Positions 1 through 7,406 of a stretch of 12,113 bases of DNA are shown here, one piece after another; the stretch's first letter is position 1, and each line of letters begins with the position of its first letter. The stretch comes from Methylococcaceae bacterium (lineage in GTDB: Bacteria > Pseudomonadota > Gammaproteobacteria > Methylococcales > Methylomonadaceae). The translations under genes were made by a program, and so were the position numbers. The stretch is from contig PMDM01000166.1 of NCBI GenBank assembly GCA_003155565.1, forward strand, positions 1 through 12,113, given 5' to 3'. The notes under the pieces were generated by a model. That model worked only from the letters and a program-made list of their open reading frames with translations, was not told the origin of the DNA and did no database searches.

Positions 1-43
1 TCATATTTTGAATTGTCCAACCAGCCACAACCTAATACACGCC

Positions 44-1276
44 TTATTTAACCTGGTCGTTGATGACTATCTTGTACGGATGGCTGTCTGCAAGATTCGC
101 CTGTTCAATAACCCCAATCAAATCGCCCGGTTGCGGCATGGCACTACCGGATTTGGAGATTCGCGCCAGCAGCCTGACCTGTTTGAAACTGGATAATTTC
201 ATGTTGGGCAGCATCGACTCTGCATCAGTAAGACTTACAGACAAGGGCAATTCACGCGCCTGTTTACGAATAATCGCCAACGGCATCTTGGGGCCGGATA
301 ATGCTTGGGCATAGATAAAAACAGTGTCTTCTGGATTAACCGTTGGCTGTAACTCTTTGCCCAAACTAACCTGAACATCAACAGAAACCCCGGGGGATGC
401 AGCAGACTGCACAGATGTCGCTGGCGCGGCATTAGTCAACTCGCCTTCTGTATTTGTAATTATCTCATGGATTTGTTGTTTATCAGGAGATTCTGCGGGT
501 AATAACGCTTCTAATTTTCGCAAAAACCCTATCGCACTTTTTTTGTCGCCTTGCTGGCCGCTTGCCATAGCGGACAACCACAATCCGTTCAAATTATCAG
601 GCTCTAATGCCAATGCTTTCTTAACCATCTCATCAGGCTTTCCAGTCCAGTTATTGTCGTTGGATAATGCGAGAACTTCCGCGTAAGGTAGCATAACCTC
701 GGCTTTATCGCCCACCAGTTGATAGGCATGGGCAAATGCGTTAATTGCCTCTGGATATTTCTCTAGCACCTTGTAGGAACGCCCTAACATCAACCATCCT
801 TTAAGGTTATTCGGCTCTGCTTTCAATTTCTCGGCCAAACCAACCACCATTTTATTGATGGCTTCAGGGCTAGGCACTCCTGAATCTGCTTGGTTAAGTT
901 CATTGCTGTGGCTTATGGCCTGATAGTTGCCCAATGTCCAATAAAGTGCAGCCGATAAAACAGGTATGGCGACACCTAGCACATAAACCAGCCAACGTCC
1001 TTGGTTCTGCATGTTACCGGATGAATTTGCTAACTCAAGATCGTCACTTAAGGCCTGCTCAAGTTCGACAACTTGTTCATTATATTGAACTTGACTAATT
1101 CCACCTGATTCTTTATTCGCCTTCAATTCAACCAATCGATCCCGTGCAATCCTGATATTGCGCAGATCCAGATCATCTGGCGTTGAATTGTCACGCTTGC
1201 GCCACAAAGGCGGCAGCACAATCAGAAACGCAACCAAGATCATGACACCGGCAACAAGCCAAAATACGCTATTCAA
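44..1276 (-). CDS. ccmI: Cytochrome c maturation protein CcmI (TPR apocytochrome chaperone)
   Basis: CcmI holds apocytochrome c and presents it to the CcmF/CcmH haem ligation complex at the periplasmic face of the inner membrane. The 410-residue product has the expected layout: a membrane segment at about residues 3-22, a basic cytoplasmic loop with a coiled-coil-like stretch (about 40-85), a second membrane segment at about 94-116, TPR-like helices at about 139-260, and a C-terminal beta-rich domain from about 298 to the end that matches the family C-terminus. The start is TTG (1276-1274), which overlaps the ccmH stop as TTGA. It is supported by GAGGA at 1283-1287, six bases upstream. The next ATG would remove half of the first membrane helix. 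It is the last ccm gene here, and I cannot tell whether the transcript continues past base 1. Confidence 0.93.
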   Translation of the reverse strand: MNSVFWLVAGVMILVAFLIVLPPLWRKRDNSTPDDLDLRNIRIARDRLVELKANKESGGISQVQYNEQVVELEQALSDDLELANSSGNMQNQGRWLVYVLGVAIPVLSAALYWTLGNYQAISHSNELNQADSGVPSPEAINKMVVGLAEKLKAEPNNLKGWLMLGRSYKVLEKYPEAINAFAHAYQLVGDKAEVMLPYAEVLALSNDNNWTGKPDEMVKKALALEPDNLNGLWLSAMASGQQGDKKSAIGFLRKLEALLPAESPDKQQIHEIITNTEGELTNAAPATSVQSAASPGVSVDVQVSLGKELQPTVNPEDTVFIYAQALSGPKMPLAIIRKQARELPLSVSLTDAESMLPNMKLSSFKQVRLLARISKSGSAMPQPGDLIGVIEQANLADSHPYKIVINDQVK

Positions 1277-1743
1277 GATTGATCCTCGTTTTCAGCACTG
1301 TTTTCCAAGAGGTGACGCATTTTTTCCTGTTTATCCTTATCAAATACCGTTGTTGCAGCATTCTTTTTACGGCGTATAAACCAAAAAATCATTGTAAGCC
1401 CAGTTATCAAGAAAGCAATCGGCCCTAACCAAAGCAGGGCAGTTTTTGTTTTTAATGGCGGGTTGTACAAAACAAAGTCGCCGTAGCGGTCGGTCATGAA
1501 CTGGATAATATCGTCCTTGGATTTTCCTTGTTGTAGCATTTCAAAAACTTGTCGGCGTAAATCGGCTGCAAGTTCGGCATTGGAATCAGCAATAGTTTGA
1601 TTTTGGCAAACCAGGCAACGTAATTCTGAATTAATCAGTTCATAAGTCTTTTGCTGTTCAGGGTCGGCAAGCTGACGGTAATCGACAGCGAAACCTTGGA
1701 TAGGGATAATCAGCAATAACACATTTAGCCACAGCTTCATCAT
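1273..1743 (-). CDS. ccmH: Cytochrome c maturation protein CcmH (apocytochrome thiol oxidoreductase)
   Basis: CcmH is a membrane-anchored periplasmic protein that reduces or resolves the disulfide of the apocytochrome CXXCH site together with CcmG, and it is part of the haem lyase complex with CcmF and CcmI. The 156-residue protein has a signal peptide at about 1-18, the diagnostic LRCLVCQNQ motif with C43 and C46, the family's helical bundle, and a C-terminal membrane helix at about 102-124 followed by a basic tail. It is the short form that lacks the fused TPR region found in E. coli CcmH; that role is carried by the separate ccmI. Two adjacent ATG codons (1743 and 1740) could start it. The first overlaps the ccmG stop (ATGA), and GGCGG lies just upstream. 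It is coupled to ccmI at its 3' end. Confidence 0.95.
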   Translation of the reverse strand: MMKLWLNVLLLIIPIQGFAVDYRQLADPEQQKTYELINSELRCLVCQNQTIADSNAELAADLRRQVFEMLQQGKSKDDIIQFMTDRYGDFVLYNPPLKTKTALLWLGPIAFLITGLTMIFWFIRRKKNAATTVFDKDKQEKMRHLLENSAENEDQS

Positions 1744-2270
1744 GATTCCGCCTGCAATTTAGCAATCAAGGGGAGAAACGTATTTTGCACGTCTTCTTCC
1801 GTCACCGGTCCAGTATGTTTATAACGGACTATGCCTTGTTTATCTATCACAAATGTTTCAGGTACTCCATAAACGCCCCAATCTATACCGATCCTTCCAT
1901 CGCCATCCATAACGCTGTCGTTATAGGGATTACCCAGCGTTTCCAGCCATTTTTTTGCGGCTTCGGGATCATCTTTATAATTCAAGCCAATAATAATAGC
2001 TACTTGCTGTTGTGCTAACTGGTTCATTACCGGATGTTCCGCACGGCAAGAAACACACCAGGAGGCCCATACATTAAATAACCAGACTTTACCTTTCAAA
2101 TCGGCTGGGGATAGTTTCTCGTTTGCCGCATTGAGTTTAGGTGCAGAAAATACCGGTGCAGGTTTGTTTAGCAAAGGCGAAGGAATTTCTCCCGGCTTCC
2201 CTTTTAAGCCCAACGCCAAAAAAACAGCCAGGACGATAAACAATATCAGTGGGATGATGTACTTAAGCAT
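1740..2270 (-). CDS. ccmG: Thiol:disulfide interchange protein CcmG (DsbE), thioredoxin fold
   Basis: CcmG is a membrane-tethered periplasmic thioredoxin-like reductant that keeps apocytochrome c cysteines reduced for haem attachment. The 176-residue product has an N-terminal anchor (about 3-22), then a thioredoxin fold with the active site WCVSC (C72, C75) in a WASWC context. The GVYGVPETF segment follows, with the probable cis-proline at P137 and the CcmG-type acidic context around it. The middle pair VS differs from the commoner PT or VP, which may shift the redox potential slightly (inference). The start is ATG at 2270, with only a weak AAAAGA upstream. An open frame extending the upstream NYN/LOTUS gene ends 8 nt inside this gene, so the original arrangement was probably translational coupling. 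It is followed by ccmH with a 4-nt overlap. Confidence 0.96.
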   Translation of the reverse strand: MLKYIIPLILFIVLAVFLALGLKGKPGEIPSPLLNKPAPVFSAPKLNAANEKLSPADLKGKVWLFNVWASWCVSCRAEHPVMNQLAQQQVAIIIGLNYKDDPEAAKKWLETLGNPYNDSVMDGDGRIGIDWGVYGVPETFVIDKQGIVRYKHTGPVTEEDVQNTFLPLIAKLQAES

Positions 2271-2358
2271 TAGGGTCTTTTAGTTTGACGTACGTATTAG
2301 AACCACCGGTATCGCTATTTTTTCTATCTTCTAATTCTATGTAATTCAGCGATCTAAT
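2263..2358 (-). pseudogene. In-frame continuation of the LOTUS domain beyond the TAA of the NYN gene
   Basis: Reading straight on past the TAA at 2361-2359, the same frame stays open for 31 codons. It gives IRSLNYIELEDRKN and then SDTGGSNTYVKLKDPNA before TAA at 2265-2263. This is what the second half of an OST-HTH/LOTUS domain looks like: a helix, a hydrophobic strand, then a G-rich turn and a final YVKLK strand. The restored protein would have 266 positions, and its stop would overlap the ccmG ATG by 8 nt. One base change (for example TTA to TAA, Leu to stop) would explain the break. TAA followed by A is not a favourable readthrough context, so a recent nonsense mutation or a base-call error is more likely than recoding. 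Confidence 0.8.
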
Positions 2359-3063
2359 TTATTTGCCCAACTTAGAAAAACCAAAATTTCGAGGATCAAA
2401 TGAACTATTTATGAGATTAATGCAACTACCAACGCCACCTAGATTTGCCCAACCGTCTTCCTCAGATGCTGATTTAATTGCCTCAATAATTAATTTTTTT
2501 AATTCAGGATCAGCTAATGATTCGATGATTTTAGGAATCAAATTATTTTTTTCAGGTAAAGCTAAATCATTATCTTTAATTGGCGATTTGATTTCTGTAA
2601 GCAAATTCATTGTTTCTTCATCAACCATAATTGTTTCAGTAAAAATAAATTTGTTACATGCCGCCCGAAATGCTTCTGGTGTATTTCGTTTACCTATTCC
2701 AATTACTTCAAGACCCTCCTCTCTTAAACGAGTTGCTAGTTTAGTAAAGTCACTATCGCTTGAAACCAGAAAAAAACCATTAAATTTGCCCGTATAAAGC
2801 AAGTCCATTGCATCAATAATTAAAGCAGAATCAGTCGCATTTTTTCCCGAAGTATAACCAAACTGTTGTATCGGTTGAATAGCATGTTTATTAAGAACAT
2901 TTTTCCAGCTACTTAATTGTGTGTTCGTCCAGTCCCCATAACAACGCCTTGAAGTTGCATCCCCATACCTTGCCGCTTCAGTGAGTATGGCTTCTATAGC
3001 CTTAGCTTGTGCATTGTCGGCATCAATTAATAAAGCAAACCTTTTAATTTCAGTAATGTTCAT
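2359..3063 (-). CDS. NYN-domain putative ribonuclease with C-terminal OST-HTH/LOTUS domain, interrupted by an in-frame stop
   Basis: The first ~145 residues form a NYN (LabA/DUF88-like, PIN-fold) domain. The acidic set is visible: LIDADN with D14 and D16, GKNATD with N75 and D78, D85, and SSDSDF with D103 and D105. Proteins of this fold are metal-dependent ribonucleases or RNA-binding relatives. After a linker, residues ~187-234 match the first half of an OST-HTH/LOTUS RNA-binding domain (EEDGW, then FDPRNFGFSKL). The frame then meets TAA at 2361-2359, although LOTUS-like sequence continues after it. The ATG overlaps the ccmF stop by 4 nt (ATGA), so it is expressed with the ccm genes. It is clearly more AT-rich than its neighbours (several 60-base stretches below 30% GC), which suggests acquisition. 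No link between NYN proteins and haem maturation is established. Its target RNA is unknown. Confidence 0.85.
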   Translation of the reverse strand: MNITEIKRFALLIDADNAQAKAIEAILTEAARYGDATSRRCYGDWTNTQLSSWKNVLNKHAIQPIQQFGYTSGKNATDSALIIDAMDLLYTGKFNGFFLVSSDSDFTKLATRLREEGLEVIGIGKRNTPEAFRAACNKFIFTETIMVDEETMNLLTEIKSPIKDNDLALPEKNNLIPKIIESLADPELKKLIIEAIKSASEEDGWANLGGVGSCINLINSSFDPRNFGFSKLGK

Positions 3064-5009
3064 GGTTTGATTGGTTCTTTTTTAGCACTTCTATAACGCT
3101 TATCGCAAGTGGCACATAATCCACCGATTGCCATGAACACGGCACCTAGCCATATCCAGCGGATAAAGGCTTTGTAATAAATCCTTAGGCTCCATGCGCC
3201 TTCCTCGCCCAGGGGTTCGCCAATGGCAACGAACAGATCCCTGAATAAACCGGCATCAATAGCGGCCTCGGTCATGGGCATTTTTTGTACTTGGTATTCT
3301 CTTTTTTGTGGTTCAAGAGTGACATCCGCACTGCCTTCATGGCTCACGGTTATCAAACCCTGTTGTGCAATGTAATTAGGGCCTTGGGCTTGTTTGATAC
3401 CTTGGAATTTAAATTGATAGCCGGACATGTCGAGCGTTTCGCCAGGAGCCATGCGTATATCTTTCTCGACGCTATAGACAGAGGTCAGGGTAATGCCGAC
3501 CACAAAGACGGCAATGCCAAGATGGGCAATCGTCATGCCATAAAAACCAGCAGGTATTTTTGCCAGACGTTCCCATGAAAAACCTTTCTCACCCATTCGG
3601 TCAATGAAAGAAAGCACTGTCATTGCCACCGTCCATAAGGCCAATGTTAATCCCAGCGCAGCAGCCCATGAATAAAATGGCATAAGTAGCGGCAGTAGCA
3701 TCCCGCCTATAACACAAGCCATAATCATCCAACGCACGCGGGAGGCAAGATCACCCAGACTATCCCGCTTCCAACGTAATAACATCCCCCCACCCACGGC
3801 AATCGCCAACGGTGCCATTAAAGGTATAAATACCGCATTAAAATACGGAGGGCCGACTGAAATCTTACCCAAGCCCAGCGCATCAACCACTAAAGGATAA
3901 AGCGTACCCAGCAAAATGCTGGCGGCAGTCACGACCAGTAAGGCATTATTAATCAAAATGACCGATTCTCTCGACACCGGTTCAAAGGTCGCGCTAGATT
4001 TCACTGCCGGTGCCCTTACTGCATACAGCAGCAAGGAACCACCGACCACAATTGCCAGAAAAATCAGGATAAACAGACCCCTGGCCGGATCACTGGCGAA
4101 GGCATGGACTGAGGTCAACACGCCCGAACGCACCAGAAACGTACCCAACAGGCTTAATGAAAAGGCAAAAATCGCCAACAAAACCGTCCAGGTCTTGAAT
4201 ACGCCACGCTTTTCAGTCGCCGCTAAGGAATGGATCAATGCTGTACCGACCAGCCAAGGCATGAATGAGGCGTTTTCCACTGGATCCCAAAACCACCAAC
4301 CGCCCCAACCTAATTCGTAATATGCCCACCAACTGCCCAGGGCGATGCCTATTGTCAGAAACATCCAGGCGACGGTTGTCCACGGCCTGGACCAGCGTGC
4401 CCAGGCCGCATCAAGTCGGCCTTGCATTAAAGCCGCAATAGCGAAAGCAAAGGCTACAGAAAAACCAACATAACCCATATAAAGCATGGGTGGGTGTATC
4501 GCAAGACCTGGATCTTGCAACAAAGGATTCAAATCGCGCCCCTCAAGGGGAGCTGGAAACAGGCGTTCAAACGGGTTTGAGGTCAATAACAGGAACAGGA
4601 GGAAACCGATGGAGATCATACCCATCACGCCTAACACCCTGGCAACCGTAGCGTCTGGAATAGCGCGGCTAAATCTCGCCACCAAAGCCGTCCAACAACA
4701 CAACACTAAAGCCCAGAGCAATAAGGAACCTTCATGTGCACCCCAAACGCCTGAAACCAAATACAATATCGGTAAGGCAGTATTCGAATTCATCGCCGCA
4801 TATTTCACTGAGAAATCATGCGTTAAAAAGCTGTAAGTCAAACAACCGTAAGCTATCGCTACGAATAGTAATTGGGCAAAGGCCGTAGGTCTGGCTACCG
4901 CAATCCAGCCGGATGTGGATCGTGTAGCACCGACGATAGGTACAATAGCCAAGATAAAGGCCATGCACAAGGCGAGTATCAATGAGAAATGCCCAATCTC
5001 AGGAATCAT
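3060..5009 (-). CDS. ccmF: Haem lyase CcmF (WWD-domain haem handling protein)
   Basis: CcmF is a polytopic inner-membrane protein that takes haem from holo-CcmE and, with CcmH and CcmI, forms the two thioether bonds to CXXCH in apocytochrome c. The 649-residue product has the normal full length, about 15 membrane segments and the WWD motif at ~234-249 (GWGGWWFWDPVENASF). Four histidines fall where the E. coli haem ligands H173, H261, H303 and H491 would be: H172 (in AIHPPMLYMGY), H260, H302 and H496. A large periplasmic domain lies at ~510-615, before the last helix. The ATG overlaps the ccmE stop by 4 nt (ATGA), and its own stop overlaps the ATG of the NYN/LOTUS gene in the same way. The expected next gene would be ccmG, so the NYN gene interrupts the usual order. 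Confidence 0.97.
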   Translation of the reverse strand: MIPEIGHFSLILALCMAFILAIVPIVGATRSTSGWIAVARPTAFAQLLFVAIAYGCLTYSFLTHDFSVKYAAMNSNTALPILYLVSGVWGAHEGSLLLWALVLCCWTALVARFSRAIPDATVARVLGVMGMISIGFLLFLLLTSNPFERLFPAPLEGRDLNPLLQDPGLAIHPPMLYMGYVGFSVAFAFAIAALMQGRLDAAWARWSRPWTTVAWMFLTIGIALGSWWAYYELGWGGWWFWDPVENASFMPWLVGTALIHSLAATEKRGVFKTWTVLLAIFAFSLSLLGTFLVRSGVLTSVHAFASDPARGLFILIFLAIVVGGSLLLYAVRAPAVKSSATFEPVSRESVILINNALLVVTAASILLGTLYPLVVDALGLGKISVGPPYFNAVFIPLMAPLAIAVGGGMLLRWKRDSLGDLASRVRWMIMACVIGGMLLPLLMPFYSWAAALGLTLALWTVAMTVLSFIDRMGEKGFSWERLAKIPAGFYGMTIAHLGIAVFVVGITLTSVYSVEKDIRMAPGETLDMSGYQFKFQGIKQAQGPNYIAQQGLITVSHEGSADVTLEPQKREYQVQKMPMTEAAIDAGLFRDLFVAIGEPLGEEGAWSLRIYYKAFIRWIWLGAVFMAIGGLCATCDKRYRSAKKEPIKP

Positions 5010-5455
5010 GGTTTTTGACCTGATGTAGGAGTCACCTGTTTTTTCAAAGTCGCCTTAACTTCCGGCGGCATATAGTTCTCATCATGCTTGGCCAGCACTT
5101 CTTCAGCAATAAATACACCCTGCGCATTTAATTTGCCATGAGCGACTATGCCTTGCCCTTCCCTAAATAAGTCCGGCAGGATGCCTGTGTATTCGACGGT
5201 CACCTCTTTGTTGAAATCGGTCAGCCTGAAACGCACCATCATTCCTTTATCTGGCCTTTCTACCGAGCCTTTGATGACCATGCCACCCAGACGAAACAAT
5301 GCGTCTTTGGGCGCTTTGCCTTCCACCACATCGGTAGGGGGGAAAAAGTACATTAAATTATCATTGAATGATTTAAGCGCAAACGCTGTGGCTATGCTTG
5401 CGCCAAGCACCATCAGGCCAATAAGGATCAATCGCTGTTTTCTTGCGGGTTTCAT
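5006..5455 (-). CDS. ccmE: Haem chaperone CcmE
   Basis: CcmE is a membrane-anchored periplasmic chaperone that binds haem covalently through a histidine and carries it from CcmC to CcmF. The 149-residue protein has a short basic N-terminus, one membrane helix at ~9-27, an OB-fold beta-barrel domain (~40-120) and the haem-binding motif HDENY, with H124 as the covalent ligand and Y128 as the axial one. This is followed by the MPPEV turn typical of the family and a flexible polar C-terminus. It is the His-type CcmE and not the CxxxY archaeal/deltaproteobacterial variant. The ATG overlaps the ccmD stop (ATGA) and the gene overlaps ccmF by 4 nt, so the unit is translationally coupled. Confidence 0.97.
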   Translation of the reverse strand: MKPARKQRLILIGLMVLGASIATAFALKSFNDNLMYFFPPTDVVEGKAPKDALFRLGGMVIKGSVERPDKGMMVRFRLTDFNKEVTVEYTGILPDLFREGQGIVAHGKLNAQGVFIAEEVLAKHDENYMPPEVKATLKKQVTPTSGQKP

Positions 5456-5616
5456 AAGTCTTGCCGTTTTTGCTTGAGCGCTTGTTGTCTTAAAAAACTT
5501 TTACGCTGGATGATGGGGATAACAACATTGGCAACCAATACAACCAAGGCTATTCCATAAGATGTCCAAACATAAAAACCGTAACCTCCCATCGCCAGAA
5601 ATTCCTGTAGGCTCAT
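5452..5616 (-). CDS. ccmD: Small haem exporter/chaperone-complex protein CcmD
   Basis: This short gene encodes 54 residues. The N-terminus MSLQEFLAMGGYGFYVWTSY carries the CcmD signature (F-x-M-G-G-Y-x-x-Y-V-W-x-S-Y). One membrane helix follows at ~20-37, then a strongly basic, Gln-rich cytoplasmic tail (RKSFLRQQALKQKRQ). CcmD stabilises the CcmA-B-C complex and is needed for release of holo-CcmE from it. The ATG at 5616 overlaps the ccmC stop (ATGA), and a good Shine-Dalgarno GAGGG lies at 5623-5627, six bases upstream. Its TGA overlaps the ccmE ATG in the same way. Its identity rests on both the motif and its exact position between ccmC and ccmE. Confidence 0.95.
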   Translation of the reverse strand: MSLQEFLAMGGYGFYVWTSYGIALVVLVANVVIPIIQRKSFLRQQALKQKRQDL

Positions 5617-6380
5617 AGTCTGCCCTCGTCAGTAGCTTTCACTTTTACCCATTGGGAATTACGCTCCCGTTGCAGTAACTCGACCCGGGTGCGCAGTATC
5701 AGGGCAATCAGATAATAAACCTTGAACGACAAGGCCATTAGCAACAAAGGCGTTAGCATACTGACATGAATCGACGGCTTGTCCATTTTAGCCACTGTAG
5801 GCCCTTGATGCAGGGTGTTCCACCATTCAACGGAATAATGGATAATCGGTATATTGACCACGCCCACCAAAGCCAGAATAGCGACGGCCTTAGATGCAGT
5901 GCGCTTGTCATCAATAGCGCCATACAAACCAATCACACCCAGGTACAAAAACAGCAAGATCAATTCCGAGGTTAACCGCGCATCCCATACCCACCAGGTA
6001 CCCCACATCGGCTTGCCCCATAAAGACCCAGTCACCAATGCGATAAACGTAAAACTGGCACCAACGGATGCGCTGCTAATCATGACAACTTCAGCCAGCT
6101 TAATACGCCAAATCAAGCCGATTGCCCCGGCAATCGCCATCACAACATAGATAAATAAGGACATCCAAGCGCTAGGGACGTGAATATAAATAATCCGGTA
6201 ACTATCGCCTTGTTGATAATCCGGCGGTGCAAGATACAAGCCGCCGTAAAGGCCTGTTGCAGTTAGCAATAGAAAAATAATGACAAGCCACGGCATTAAT
6301 CGCTCGGTAAAAGCGTAAAAATGGGGCGGGGAGGCCATACGATGGAAAAATCGGACGACCGGATCTGGAACTAAAAACAT
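5613..6380 (-). CDS. ccmC: Haem-handling protein CcmC (loads haem onto CcmE)
   Basis: CcmC is a six-helix inner-membrane protein that presents haem to CcmE and attaches it to the CcmE histidine. The 255-residue product has the WWD motif at ~121-139 (MWGTWWVWDARLTSE). It also has histidines H67 (IYIHVPSAW) and H191 (LHQGP), which match E. coli haem ligands H60 and H184 with a constant 7-residue offset. The start at 6380 has no obvious Shine-Dalgarno, and an internal ATG at M15 is possible but would cut slightly into the aligned N-terminus. Unlike the following genes it is not coupled to its upstream neighbour: 81 bases separate it from the diiron-type gene, and that gap could contain a secondary promoter, though I could not identify one with confidence. 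Confidence 0.96.
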   Translation of the reverse strand: MFLVPDPVVRFFHRMASPPHFYAFTERLMPWLVIIFLLLTATGLYGGLYLAPPDYQQGDSYRIIYIHVPSAWMSLFIYVVMAIAGAIGLIWRIKLAEVVMISSASVGASFTFIALVTGSLWGKPMWGTWWVWDARLTSELILLFLYLGVIGLYGAIDDKRTASKAVAILALVGVVNIPIIHYSVEWWNTLHQGPTVAKMDKPSIHVSMLTPLLLMALSFKVYYLIALILRTRVELLQRERNSQWVKVKATDEGRL

Positions 6381-6461
6381 AAGGTGTTAACTCAAAGACG
6401 GTGATTCAAGATGAGAAGGTTAAATAGCAAACCATACCGTTAATGGCTTGTTATTAGTTTT

Positions 6462-7355
6462 TTAAATTTTGCAATAGGAGGGTATCCAGCTACGTTCAAC
6501 CATATAATGGGGCACTTCATTAAAATCAAAATCCTCACCGTCTTTAATCATTTGCTTGACATCGAATAACTGCCCGACTTCAGGAATATCATTAAAAAAC
6601 ATCGTGTAAAAAGGCTTAACCAGTAATTTTGAAATCTTCGTTCCTATCGGGCCGATAAAGTTCCTGCGTTGTCCAACATGTGCGACTTCATCAATGGTAA
6701 TTTCGTCCAGCAACTCTTTTAAACGAACACATACTTCCGGCTCGTCCGCTAGGAGGTCGTCAAACAGTCTATGCAGGCAAAAATAATAGGTGACACCCAT
6801 CAATTCCGTGACAAAAGCCGGCGTGTCCATTAAAAAACCGGGGAATTTAGGGAACTGCTCGTATATCCATTCTTTAACAGGACTTAAAGGCACCCATTCA
6901 ACCTTATCCAAACCGCAAGTACGCAGCATTTCATCGAATAAGCGCCAATGACAAAATTCTTCTGCCAAATGTACGCGACTAATCTTGTCTTCCAAGCTAT
7001 GGGAGTTAGCCATATCTGGGACGACATCCCAGGCACCTTTAATGCCTACCCATTCGTGCCTGGCAAATTTGTACATGCCCGTCAACATTAATGTCATCCG
7101 ATCCAAGCTTTTAGGATCATCCTTCATTTCAATGTAATTGCGGTAAAACGCTTCTGGGTCGGCCAGTGGCGTGCGTAATTTAACTGGGTTATCTTTAAAA
7201 TATTTAAGACGTGCCCGCTTTTTAGCTAAATCTTTTTCTGCCTCAAACAATTCGCCGCCGTGTTGCTGAGTAAACTGCCAATAATCTTCAAAATTTTCTT
7301 TTCTTTGCTGTTCAGTAGCTGGGGTAAAAACGGAAAGATATTTGGCTGAATTCAT
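6462..7355 (-). CDS. Ferritin-like diiron-carboxylate protein of unknown function, inserted in the ccm operon
   Basis: I do not recognise this 297-residue protein by name. It looks largely helical and soluble, with no signal peptide or membrane segment. It carries the spacing of a ferritin-like four-helix diiron site: E101 (ARHEW), E133xxH136 (EEFCH), E184 (TELMG) and E223xxH226 (DEVAH). That is one Glu plus one ExxH per helix pair, repeated twice with 32 and 39 residues between members. Such sites bind two irons in oxygenases, oxidases, rubrerythrin- and MiaE-like enzymes. The substrate cannot be read from the sequence. The gene runs in the same direction as ccm, 51 bases after ccmB and 81 bases before ccmC, and has its own AGAGAG ribosome site. 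Its place between the CcmAB exporter and the haem loader hints at iron, oxygen or haem chemistry, but that is inference. Confidence 0.8.
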   Translation of the reverse strand: MNSAKYLSVFTPATEQQRKENFEDYWQFTQQHGGELFEAEKDLAKKRARLKYFKDNPVKLRTPLADPEAFYRNYIEMKDDPKSLDRMTLMLTGMYKFARHEWVGIKGAWDVVPDMANSHSLEDKISRVHLAEEFCHWRLFDEMLRTCGLDKVEWVPLSPVKEWIYEQFPKFPGFLMDTPAFVTELMGVTYYFCLHRLFDDLLADEPEVCVRLKELLDEITIDEVAHVGQRRNFIGPIGTKISKLLVKPFYTMFFNDIPEVGQLFDVKQMIKDGEDFDFNEVPHYMVERSWIPSYCKI

Positions 7356-7364
7356 AATACTTAA

Positions 7365-7370
7365 CTCTCT
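7365..7370 (-). promoter_or_regulatory. Shine-Dalgarno of the diiron-type gene
   Basis: AGAGAG on the minus strand lies nine bases upstream of the ATG at 7355. It shows that this inserted gene can be initiated independently and is not coupled to ccmB, unlike most genes of the operon. Confidence 0.6.
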
Positions 7371-7406
7371 GTACTTTGTTTGATTATTTGGTCATTTTAC
7401 GGGATA

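Noticed and set aside
2363..2797. Open plus-strand frame of 144 codons opposite the NYN gene
   Set aside because: It is antisense to a gene with clear NYN and LOTUS motifs, and its protein looks like a mirror of that low-GC sequence.
6381..6461. Terminator between the diiron-type gene and ccmC
   Set aside because: No stable GC-rich stem followed by a T-run is present on the minus strand, so read-through into ccmC is expected.
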